From Allium sativum (taxonomy: Eukaryota > Streptophyta > Magnoliopsida > Asparagales > Amaryllidaceae), in NCBI GenBank assembly GCA_030737875.1, contig CM060926.1:160281579-160345578 (forward strand): a stretch of 64,000 bases of DNA. The letters are read 5' to 3'. The notes below the pieces were generated by a model. That model was not told the DNA's origin. It searched no databases and was given only the letters and a program-made list of their open reading frames with translations. The position numbers and the translations under genes are program-made. Shown piece after piece: positions 1 through 8,940 of this stretch; within the stretch, counting starts at the first letter, position 1, and each line of letters opens with the position of its first letter.

Positions 1-225
1 CGCCTGTAGGTACAGCTGAAGTTGCAAAAATTTAGCAACAATTTCCACCTGTTGCAATAAGATGTTGCGGTATACTTTTTTGCAACAGGCTTTTACTGTT
101 GCAACAGATACTTTTTGCAATGGTTATTTCCTGTTGCGGTAAATTTTTTGCAACAGACTTTTGTTATTGCAACAGATCCTTTTGCAACAACATATGCTTG
201 TTGCAATAGATTTATAAATCTGTAA
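1..225. repeat. Left subterminal repeat array of CACTA element A
   Basis: At least eight copies or near-copies of TTGCAACAG and CTGTTGC occur in both orientations within 225 bases. The same motif family recurs at the right end. Such arrays bind the transposase in known En/Spm elements; that role here is inferred. Confidence 0.7.
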
Positions 226-2159
226 ATATAAATTACAACTTATAGATACTACATAGTAAATGTATTCGTTTTAATAATAGTGTATGTCACAGAATGAAAT
301 AAACGGAAAAAAAAATTATTTTAACAAAGTTTTTATAGTATAAACAATTACAACAATAATTTCTACAATTTTCATACACTATTCATGTATAACAATTTCT
401 TCTCAAACAACACATTTTTTTCGGATAGTGTTCCTTGACTTCTAATATTTTCTCTTTAACATCATCAATAGTGTTCCTGCTAATGTAAAACAAACAATCA
501 AGATATTAATAATTATTATATCATATATTGGCAAAATATAAGTAACTAAATGAAAAGTAAAAAAAACAACTAAGACAAAATATAATGCACTTATGGAAAG
601 AATTACAGTTATTCTGCATTCGAACATGCAACAACCGAAGGAAATTCTCCATCATTTGACCAAGTAAGTTATCTTTTAGTTAATTTAATTTCCATTATAT
701 TACAATTAATATAAACTGGTCAAATTCTCCCATGGTTGAGAAATCTCTTTTATTAGGGATCTCGGACCAAGAAAATGTAGTAACATTAAAGTCCGCACCT
801 ATAATCCATGGTCGAGGTGAGTGTTCTAAATTTCAAACAATTACTCCAAAGAACCTTACGGTCAAACTAAGAATTATATGTATAAATATTAGGAATATTT
901 AAAATGAAATATATTTAAAATAGAATCAGAGCCTTACTAAAAAAAAACCACTCGAGCAAGAACTACGATGAGCGCTTCTCTCACTGGTCTAGCCTTACCT
1001 GAAAAAGAATCAAAGCCAGAATGAGATGATGAAACAAGTCAACAACTATATTAGAACCCATAATGTTTGAACTAGTGAATCATATAACAAGCAAACATAT
1101 ATTAAACTACATATAATAAATAAACAAACAAATGAGATATATTCCATTAACACTTTTCCTGCAGTACATGAATGTAAAAAGCTTAAAAAATATCTCCTAC
1201 ACTAGTATAAAACGGGATAGATATATAATAAGGTTAAATGATCCTAGCTGCATCATCAACTAAGACAATATCTGTTGTAGAATCACAAACAAAAGTCAAA
1301 GCTCAAAAGCCAAGTGTAACATGTGTATTTCATTGAAGATAAAAAAAGCTTAAATCCACTTATATGTTAGCAGCTCATCACAGCAAACCTAATACTAGCT
1401 TGCACACACCTTTTATTCCTTCTGTAAACCACAAACCATAAATTTACCACCCATTTCACAAGCTCCTCAAAATTCCCATGGAACTCAAAAAACCTTTCAA
1501 AGATCCCAATTAAATCTCACTAATTCAAAAAGGAGAAAAAGTAGCTCAAGGGTCTATGCTATTTCTATGATGGGGCATATGAGAGAAATCATAAATGTCA
1601 GATTGAAAAAAAAACATTTGTTTACTATAGGGATTCTGTAACTGTTATATTCGTCATTACTACAGTCAAGTATGCTTACAACAGTTATGATAGAGAATTG
1701 TTTATTATAGTTCAAATATGATTATAATTACTAAACAAACCAACATGTTCCAGCAATTTGCTCTCACCTTATAGAGCACCCAAAGCAATTATGACTTGAC
1801 TATAGGGATTCCAAATAAAAAACCCAATTGTTTACTATTTCCAAAAAAAATCTAAATTGTTTATGCAGTCACTACTAACCACAGAACAAACAAAATACAA
1901 CTGAATTTGAATCAATATGGTAGTCCAGATCCAAATGTCCACAATGACGCAATCATCAAAAGATCGATCGATTGAAAAATCCATCACGAAACAAACACTT
2001 GCTTCGGAGAAAACAACATCAGAAGGTACAAAAAAATTAGACTCTGTAAGAATATAAATGTCCTGAGAACTGACCAAAAATAAATGCTCATTAAAAATCA
2101 CCAATGGAGACGAATCATTAGACTCTACAAAACCCTCATCTTAAACCTTCGAGAGAGCC
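226..2159. other. Interior of CACTA element A, no recognised gene
   Basis: AT-rich sequence without a long open frame. Several short coding-like islands exist. One is a + strand frame at about 732-816 that starts with ATG and runs to a GTGAGT donor-like site. Another is a - strand stretch near 960-1005 preceded by TTTTTCAG. A third is an open - strand frame at 1835-2104, extended a little upstream. They look like exon debris of a captured gene, but I recognise no product. The frame at 442-627 on the - strand encodes a hydrophobic 61-residue peptide and is probably chance in AT-rich DNA. Confidence 0.4.
2155..2159. repeat. Target-site duplication of element 1 (left copy)
   Basis: GAGCC directly precedes the first base of the element; the identical pentamer follows its last base at 26708-26712. 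Confidence 0.95.
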
Positions 2160-2410
2160 TGTAACAACCCGTATTTTCAATAACCTGTTATAACGTAAAT
2201 CGAGACAGAATTTAATTTATAAATCTGAATCAAGGGAAACGGGCTATGCCATTGCGTTCGTCTCGGAAAAATACGCGAAATAGAGTCCGAGTTTTCGAAA
2301 ATCGGAGTCCGTATGACCCGATTAAGGCCCAATGAAGTTTTCAGAAATTTCAAGTTCAAAATAGATTTGAATTTCAAGTTCAAATTTTGAATTTCGGGCC
2401 TGGAAGGCTA

Positions 2411-2428
2411 GGCGGGAAATTTCCCGCC
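2411..2428. promoter_or_regulatory. Perfect 18-bp palindrome of two E2F-type sites
   Basis: GGCGGGAAATTTCCCGCC is exactly self-complementary and contains GCGGGAAA and TTTCCCGC, each matching the E2F consensus TTTSSCGC in one orientation. It lies about 220 bp upstream of the TATA box. The same palindrome is at 9995-10012 in the right LTR. Regulation by E2F is inferred. Confidence 0.6.
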
Positions 2429-2434
2429 AAGCCA

Positions 2435-2520
2435 ACCAAGTCGACAGGCCTGTCGACTTGGCAGTCGACTTGGTTGGACCCAAGTCGACAGCCCTGTCGA
2501 CTTGGCTGTCGACTTGGTTC
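2435..2520. repeat. GTCGAC-centred inverted-repeat cluster in the element 1 LTR
   Basis: Six GTCGAC hexamers (SalI-type palindromes) embedded in AAGTCGACAG and CTGTCGACTT arms follow the E2F palindrome directly. Arms can pair with each other in several ways. Element 2 inserted inside the equivalent cluster of the right LTR. Confidence 0.7.
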
Positions 2521-2641
2521 AGCCGGGCAGTTTTGCCTGTGCACCATTTTGGGGTTTTGGTTAGGTTTTGGGGCCAGATTCGGTTTTGAGGGCTGAGATT
2601 GGAATTAGGCTTTAATCCTAAGGCTAAAACTAATCCTAATC

Positions 2642-2650
2642 TCTATAAAT
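2642..2650 (+). promoter_or_regulatory. Candidate TATA box of element 1
   Basis: TCTATAAAT in a locally GC-richer setting, conserved in the right LTR at 24002-24010. It would place the transcript start around 2675-2690 and the hairpins and pyrimidine tract in the transcribed leader. Confidence 0.55.
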
Positions 2651-3029
2651 TAGCCCCTAACCTAACCCTAAATCATCATTATTCATTCAAGTAACTAAAC
2701 TATGGCAAAATCATTCCTCTCATGGCCTCCACTCTCTTCATAAAATTCCTAAGTTATTTCTATGAGAGATTTTCAATGCATACAAGTGTTTTCAAGCTTG
2801 TATGAGCATCATTAGCTTGCATTCAAGTCAAGTTTCCATATGTACATCATAAAGCAAGAGTTTTGATCATTTTGGCTCAAGGGTTTTTCTATTGGAGCTT
2901 GCATTTTGGGTTTATTTGATTGCATAAGGGCTTTGTCTCAATATATTTTTGTGTCTTCATAAGCATTGTAAGCCCTTTTCTACTTTCATATTTAAACTCT
3001 AAAGTTAAATGAATGATGCAAGTTTGGTT

Positions 3030-3360
3030 GATCATTATGATATGCAAGTTTGCCATGATATGCAAGTTTACCATGTCATGTTATGCAAGTTTGATATGTT
3101 ATGATATGCAAGTTTATCATGTTATGTTATGCAAGTATGCCATGTTATGATATGCAAGTTTACCATGTTATGCTATGCAAGTTTGCCATGTTATGATATG
3201 CAAGTTTATCATGTTATGTTATGCAAGTTTGCCATGTTATGATATGCAAGTTTATCATGTTATGTTATGCAAGTTTATCATGTTATGTTATGCAAGTTTG
3301 CTATGTTATGATATGCAAGTTTGCCATATGATATGCAAGTTATGTTATGCAAGTTTGGGT
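3030..3360. repeat. 23-bp minisatellite in the element 1 LTR
   Basis: About 13-14 units of the type ATGTTATGATATGCAAGTTT with an alternating GCC or ATC spacer, giving a 46-bp higher-order period. The array repeats at about 24394-24745 in the right LTR with slightly different unit order. Open frames here only reflect the repeat. Confidence 0.85.
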
Positions 3361-3885
3361 TGATCATTTTTCTCATGTTATCATGTTATGCAAGTTTATC
3401 TTGGGTTTATGAGCTTAAAGCTTTATGCTAAAGGTTGCATTTTGGCAACATGTAAGTTATCATATCCCTTATGATAACTTGCATGTGAGGCTAAATGCGA
3501 ACTTATGGCAACTTCTACATGTCATTTATCACCATGTATCACTTATATGCTAAGTTTGGTTTTATGCATACTTTTGAGGCCTAATGATGCAATATGCAAG
3601 TATATGAACATATGTACATTTCATATGCCACCATGTTAAACTTGTGGTTTCAACACCATTTGTCATTTTTATGCCATGTTCCCTCTTTCTATCCTTTATG
3701 CGCTATTGCGATTATGTAAGCGATGGGATTGCGTTTGGGGTTTGGTAAACTTAAAAGACATGAAAACATAAGATTGGGAATTTACCTATTAAGTTAGGTC
3801 TACCCAAATTCTTGAAAACTTGTAATATGTTTTGGAAACATGATGGACATGACACTTAGAAAATATAAGTGTGACCAACTCGAGG

Positions 3886-4065
3886 TTGGGTTGAGTTTGT
3901 AGCGTAAAACTACCCGGAACCGACCGGCTTAACTAGTTGCTACAAACAATAGGACCCAATGTGAGAAGTTGGTCATGTTGTACCTTGAACCCGAGGTTAG
4001 ACCAAGTTGTGGTGTAAAGCTACCCGGACCCGCCCGGCTTAACTAGTAACCACAACAAGGTCTAA
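3886..4065 (+). other. Two tandem conserved stem-loops in the element 1 LTR leader
   Basis: Hairpin 1 (3886-3959) has outer arms TTGGGT/ACCCAA, inner arms TTTGTAGC/GCTACAAA and an apical CCGG/CCGG around AACCGA. Hairpin 2 (3997-4065) has TTAGACC/GGTCTAA, GTTGTGGT/ACCACAAC and the same apex around ACCCGC. The stems differ in sequence yet stay paired. Identical copies are at 25276-25455. Function is unknown; a transcript-leader RNA element is inferred. Confidence 0.65.
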
Positions 4066-4877
4066 TGTGAGAGGTTAAGGCACATTAAATTAGTTAATGC
4101 CTCATGATTAGGGTTAAATCATGGTCCACTTAATACTTAACCAATTTGGGCTTGGTAGATTAATCAGGGTTAAGTCGTGAACTCATCGTTACACTTAACC
4201 AAGTTAATCCATGATTAGTAAAAGGGTTAAACCGTACTTAACCCACTAGAAAATCCTAGCAATGGGGGTCCACTCCAGCAGTAATCCCAAGTTTGTATCA
4301 TTAAGACCCTAGGGACTAGGCTAGGGTGGGGGCACGATTACTGGACTGGTATAAGTGACCAAAACGACGGTCGAGTGGTACGCCGATGTAGTTCCGGACG
4401 GACTATGGTCGTGCACGTAGTCCGTATTTGGAGAAGTCAAGCATGGTTACCAGTAGATCGAGACTGTGCACTTATGTTTATGGTGTCCAGGGGTTGACAC
4501 CCTAGGGCTTGATACACCCGACGGGAGACCCGGCACAGTCCGACTACAATTATGTTTGGGCCGTATTGACACCAACACGTGACGAGTTAGGCTTAGGGAG
4601 CCGATCGATTAGACCGTTTGGTTGGACCTCTTATTAGGGTCATTTCATGTTATTGGGCCAAAGCTTGGGCCAAGGGATCAATACTTGTTTATTCAAGTCA
4701 TGTTAGCTTGCTAGTACACCTGTGGTGCAAAAACCTTAAACCTGATTATGCGATGACATCTATATCTACCTTGTTAGTTAATCATCATGCTAGTATGTTG
4801 TTATCCTTATGTTCATCCCTGCTTCTCATGTCAGTTAACTTTATCAGTTTACATTGATTGTAGTAGGGCTTACTCAG

Positions 4878-4935
4878 TCTTTTTGACTGGCCTGTTTTTC
4901 TTTCGCCTCTTTTCTTCCGTTCCCCCCCCCCCCAG
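4878..4935 (+). promoter_or_regulatory. Pyrimidine tract with CAG/G in the element 1 LTR (candidate 3' splice site)
   Basis: A long run of C and T with a 12-base C tract ends in CAG followed by GTTCTCAGG, and GACTGGC-like branch-site candidates lie upstream. Element 4 has the same arrangement on its own strand (CAG complement at 39532-39534). Confidence 0.4.
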
Positions 4936-5318
4936 GTTCTCAGGGTGGGAATATTGGAGCTTAGCTTGGATTTCTGATCGCTTGCTTGTGGGATTTTAGC
5001 TCATGTACGGTCTTGACATGAAGCTAGCTATGGCTATCACTTATTTTGGGGATAGTACTTATGTATTTCAGTTTTTCAGTGATGTTGTTTTTATCTAGAC
5101 TTGTGTATTTGGAAAGTTGACATTATGTTGTACCAGACTTGTTTTGAAATAGTTTGAAATCTTCCGCTGTTTTACTTATCTTATTTACTTTGTTTACATA
5201 TATACATATGTTCTTGTTCTGCCTTGATATATCATTATGCATGTTTACCTGATTCAAACACCCCTCCAAAGTCAGAGTGCTTGCAAGAGCCACCCTGGCG
5301 GAGGTGGGGTGTTACATT

Positions 5319-5330
5319 TGGTATCAGAGC
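5319..5330 (+). promoter_or_regulatory. Element 1 primer binding site (initiator tRNA-Met)
   Basis: TGGTATCAGAGC starts two bases after the LTR and is complementary to the 3' end of plant initiator tRNA-Met. Confidence 0.95.
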
Positions 5331-5515
5331 ATATGGTTTACGAGAAGGAACAAAAAGGTTTTTGAAACTTTTGGAAAACTATTTTCAAAACCAAGTATAA
5401 AGTATTTTCCAAAGAAAAGTCTAGTTTATTTTAAAGGCTATTCCCCAAAAAGCTATTAGCAAAATTCTTTCGTTTTTCTCCATTCTGAATCTGTCTTTTT
5501 TTCTTCGTTTTCAGT
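5331..5515 (+). other. Untranslated leader of element 1 with a strong 3' splice-site sequence
   Basis: About 185 non-coding bases. The last 50 are pyrimidine-rich and end TTTTCAG at 5514, one base before the gag ATG at 5516. Elements 4 and 5 have the same arrangement. Confidence 0.6.
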
Positions 5516-7009
5516 ATGGCCGATAACTTTGCTATTCCAGAGGGAGTACACGTACCTGTTTGGTATATGAGACTTTTGGAGGCTAGGGCGACCGAAGCCG
5601 GTCCCACAAATGTTACTCCTCCTCCGGTGGCTAATGTTTCTCCTCCTCCTCCCATAGCTGATGTTCCTCCTCCCCCTCAACCTACACAAGCGGATTTTTC
5701 GGAAACTTGTAAGGACTTTAAGACGATGGGTGGTAAGAATTTCATTGGAACGGAGACTTTTGTAGAGGCAAGGAATTGGTTTAAAGAAACCGAAGATCTT
5801 TTCGCCATCTTTGACATAGATGACCGTAGGAAGGTTTTATTGGCAGTGTGGTTGCTAAAGGAAGAAGCTGCACGTTGGTGGGTGGTCACCACCGCTACTA
5901 GGCCAATTGAGACTTGGGATGACTTTAGGGGAAAGTTTGGACTAAGGTTCCTATCACTGAAGCAAGGGGACATGACTATTAGGGAATACATAGATAAGTT
6001 TAATCAACTGGCTCGGGTCGGTTTAGACTTGGTTAACACAGCTCAGAAGAAGGCCCTATACTTTGCTCTAGGATTAAACGAGCCATTACATGGTTTAGCC
6101 ATGACTCATATACCCTTGGGGGCAACTTTCGAGAGTTTGGTGAATATGGCCCTACTCAATGAAGAGAATAGGAGTGACAAGAAGGAGGTCAAGATGAATG
6201 AGTCTCAAAACAAGGAAATGGAGCCCAAAAAGGAAATGAAAAAGAAGGAGGAGAAGTCTGAAGATAAGAAGGAAAAGAAGTGCTTTACTTGTGGAAGCTT
6301 GACTCATCTAAACAAGGATTGCAGAAAGAGGAAGGGCACTTGCTTTGACTGTGGAGAAATGGGACACTTCACTAGGGACTGCCCGAAGAAGGGAGGGCCT
6401 ACGTCGGAAGGAACGGTGAATTCCGGGAAGCAAGGCAAGAACTCCAAAAACCGCAAGAACAAGAACAAGAGTCAAGGCAACAAGGGGAACAATAGCAAGG
6501 GCAATAACGACATGAGGAAGTGCCATTATTGCGGTTCAGTTGGGCATCTTATTAAGGATTGTAGGAAGAGAAAAAGGAAGAGTGGTGAATGCTTTCATTG
6601 TGGTGAGTTTGGACATTTCAGCAAAGATTGCCCGAAGAAGCAAGGGCAAGGTCAGACTCAGCGTGCTGGACCTTCAGGAGGGCAAGTTCATGCTCTCAAT
6701 GCCGCTCCAGTACCCAATCGAGGTAGTATTTCTGTTGAGAGCCTTGTATATATTTCTGATTTTCCAGTTCGTACCTTGTTTGATTCTGGTGCATCGCATA
6801 GCTTTATTTCATCTGATCTAGTTGAAAGTTTGCACCTAAGTACTAGTCTAGTTAATGATCCCGTGTGTGTTTCAAATCCAATTGGGGTTTCCGCCCATTT
6901 GTCTATTATCTACGTGGATTTGAAAATCTCTATCTTTAGTGTAGAGTTCTCGTGTGATGCTTATATTCTCGGTTTCATGGGGTATGGGTTGATTTTGGGC
7001 ATGGATTGA
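5516..7009 (+). CDS. gag: Element 1 gag-protease, truncated by a TGA, with four zinc knuckles
   Basis: This is the 497-residue front part of the Ty3/gypsy polyprotein. A proline-rich N terminus (about residues 30-65) is followed by the retrotransposon Gag (capsid) domain at about residues 75-210, a Lys/Glu-rich linker, then four CX2CX4HX4C zinc knuckles in two pairs: CFTC and CFDC at about 253-285, and CHYC and CFHC at about 333-370. Most relatives have one pair, so the pair appears duplicated. An aspartic protease follows, with active site DSGASHSF at about residue 423. The frame stops at GMD, where elements 4 and 5 read GT/MDW, a TGG-to-TGA change. The ATG follows TTTTCAG-T. Gag packages RNA in a cytoplasmic particle. 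Without pol in frame this copy is not autonomous. Confidence 0.9.
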   Translation: MADNFAIPEGVHVPVWYMRLLEARATEAGPTNVTPPPVANVSPPPPIADVPPPPQPTQADFSETCKDFKTMGGKNFIGTETFVEARNWFKETEDLFAIFDIDDRRKVLLAVWLLKEEAARWWVVTTATRPIETWDDFRGKFGLRFLSLKQGDMTIREYIDKFNQLARVGLDLVNTAQKKALYFALGLNEPLHGLAMTHIPLGATFESLVNMALLNEENRSDKKEVKMNESQNKEMEPKKEMKKKEEKSEDKKEKKCFTCGSLTHLNKDCRKRKGTCFDCGEMGHFTRDCPKKGGPTSEGTVNSGKQGKNSKNRKNKNKSQGNKGNNSKGNNDMRKCHYCGSVGHLIKDCRKRKRKSGECFHCGEFGHFSKDCPKKQGQGQTQRAGPSGGQVHALNAAPVPNRGSISVESLVYISDFPVRTLFDSGASHSFISSDLVESLHLSTSLVNDPVCVSNPIGVSAHLSIIYVDLKISIFSVEFSCDAYILGFMGYGLILGMD

Positions 7010-7479
7010 TTGTCCAGTTTTGGAGCCATCCTTGATTTTTGAGCATAGGGTTGTGAGGCTCATGACTCGCCTCGGTAATACCCTAAAAATTTCTTGTAAC
7101 CCTATGGGTCCCGTCACGTTGTGTTATCTTGAATCCCTCAACTCGTCTATCGATAGTTTGCAATCTATGAGGGTGGTCCGAGAATATCCTGATATCTTGG
7201 GTGAAGTGAAGGGGTTACCCCTAAACGCGAGATAGATTTTCGCATTTATCTGGTTGATAATGCCAAGCCAGTTACGTGGCCGGTTAGGCACATGGTCCCG
7301 CAAGATGAGAGTTAAGAAAGAAAGTCAAGGAGTTGCTTGAGAAGAACTTCATACAATGAAGCATTTCCGAGGAGGGTGCTCTAATAGTATTCGCTAGTAA
7401 TGTGGACAGTTCGCTTCGCCCGTATGTTAATTATCGTGAGTAGAACAAGAAGAATAGACAACCATTACCAAGGATCGAT
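7010..7479 (+). pseudogene. Element 1 protease end and start of reverse transcriptase, frameshifted
   Basis: Reading continues after the TGA in another frame: the stretch 7020-7235 aligns with the protease-RT linker of elements 4 and 5 (for example RVVRLMTR and LKISCNPMG). Further shifts around 7237-7450 break the start of RT, where the remnant of VDYREL is damaged. It is clearly the same gene but no product is possible. Confidence 0.8.
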
Positions 7480-7965
7480 GATTTGTTTGATCAGCTTGTA
7501 GGAACATCAGTTTTCTCTTGATCTTGCTACTGGATTCCATCAGCTCAGAGTAGCTGAGGATAGTATAGACAAAACTGCGTTCAAAACTCCAGATGGATTC
7601 TTAGAATGGCTAGTCATGCCATTCGGTTTGACTAATGCACCCGCCTACTTCGTGGACTTGATGAGTAGGGTGCCTAGGGAGTTCCTGAACAAGTTTGTGG
7701 TAGTCTTTGTAGATGATATCCTGACTTTCTTAAAGAACGAGGAAGAACATGCTAGACATCTCAAGGAGGTTATGGATGCGCTTAGAGCCCATCAGTTGAA
7801 AGCCAAGTCCTCCAAATGTCATTTTGGAGAAAAGAAGTTAGATTTCTTGGGCACATAGTTTCTAAACAAGGCTTAGCGGTGGATCCCGCAAAGTGGTCGC
7901 GGTTCAAGACCAGAAAGCCCCGACGAGGACAATTGAAGTAAGAAGCTTTCTCAGTTTAATTAGTT
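7480..7965 (+). pseudogene. Element 1 reverse transcriptase remnant
   Basis: Family landmarks appear in order: [27 protein letters not shown], the catalytic FVDD (the Y/FxDD motif, about 7705-7720) and AVDPAK. The segment 7616-7858 is open but stops at LGT, where relatives read LGHMVSK or LGYMVSK. Small indels follow at about 7890. The sequence then jumps from the post-RT RSFLS motif straight into the linker before integrase, so the RNase H domain is deleted. Confidence 0.85.
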
Positions 7966-8940
7966 AGTTAGCGTCCCTTGAGCTTAGACCTACCCTTCTG
8001 GATCAAGTAGGGACTTCACAGAAAAAAGACCCGCAGTTAGTCGAGATCATGGACAAGTTGATTCGAGGCGAGATGGTAAGTCACCTCGCTATAGATGACA
8101 AGGGATGGCTAAGACGCGATGAGAGAAAGAAGGTTCTTGAAGGTGCACATCACCCGAGGAGGTGGCCGAGTTTGTCCCAAGGTGCATGTTGTGCCAACAG
8201 GTTAAAGGCCGAGTCATAGAAGCCCGGTGGGCTATTATATCCATTGGAGGTCCCCGCAATGGAAGAGGGAAAAGCGTCACGAAGGATTTCGTGGATGGAC
8301 TGCCTAGATCAAGAAAGGGAATAAGAGCATGTGGGTCATAGTAGGTAGACTCACGAAGAGTGCTCATTTCACTCCGGTAAAGAGCGAAAGGACTGCATCA
8401 TAATTAGCGACAGTTTACTTTCAAGAAATAAAGAGGTTGCACGGGGTCCCCTAAAGGTTAGTTAGTAACCATGACTCAATCTTCACTAGCCAGTTTTGGG
8501 ATAGTCTACGGGAAGTCATGGGCAAGCACTGAATCTAAGTACGGCCTATCATTCGCATGCGGATGGTTCATTTCGTTCAAGCATGAGTTATAGAAAATCA
8601 CGTTAGTAAGAGCAATTGGCAACGAGGGTTGGTATTTTCAAGAAAAGTTCTGCTGCGTGGAATACTTTATAGTAAGTAAACGAGATCCAGGATTCACTAG
8701 TGAATTTTGGAGAGCTTGCATGAAACCATGAGGTCATAGTTATGTTTAAGCCAAGAATGATAGAAGAGTAAGTGAAAAAGGAAGACGAGAGGCGACAATG
8801 AAATGGGTTACAACTCATATTTGGAAATAAGAGTTAAGAAGCTAAGAAATCTTGAGGTAAAAGACGGTCAAAGCACAGTGGAGTTAAGCTCAAGGAAGCG
8901 TGACTTAGAAGACTGAAGGCTAGATACGCGCATCATATCT
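7966..8940 (+). pseudogene. Element 1 integrase remnant with deletions
   Basis: The frame picks up at RPTLLDQ, part of the linker after RNase H, and continues through KGWLRRD. The HH half of the integrase zinc finger is missing; a frameshifted remnant of the CC half and of the PGGLLYPLEVP segment follows. Further downstream only scattered matches to the catalytic core remain (for example LNLSTAYHS with the acidic region eroded). Many stops. No chromodomain-like tail could be read. Confidence 0.7.

Larger units (their letters stand above)
2160..5316 (+). repeat. Element 1 left (5') LTR, 3157 bp
   Basis: Begins TGTAACAACCCG and ends GGGGTGTTACA. It contains an E2F-like palindrome (2411-2428), a GTCGAC cluster, a TATA box (about 2642), a 23-bp minisatellite (about 3030-3360), two tandem stem-loops (3886-4065) and a long pyrimidine tract ending CAG/G at 4935. 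Small open frames inside it are chance. Confidence 0.95.

Noticed and set aside
3030..3360. CRISPR-like array
   Set aside because: The repeats are direct and without unique spacers, the host is a plant, and the array lies in an LTR.
3175..3363. Repetitive peptide with MQV and CYASL repeats
   Set aside because: Translation of the 23-bp minisatellite; the frame is not kept in the right LTR.
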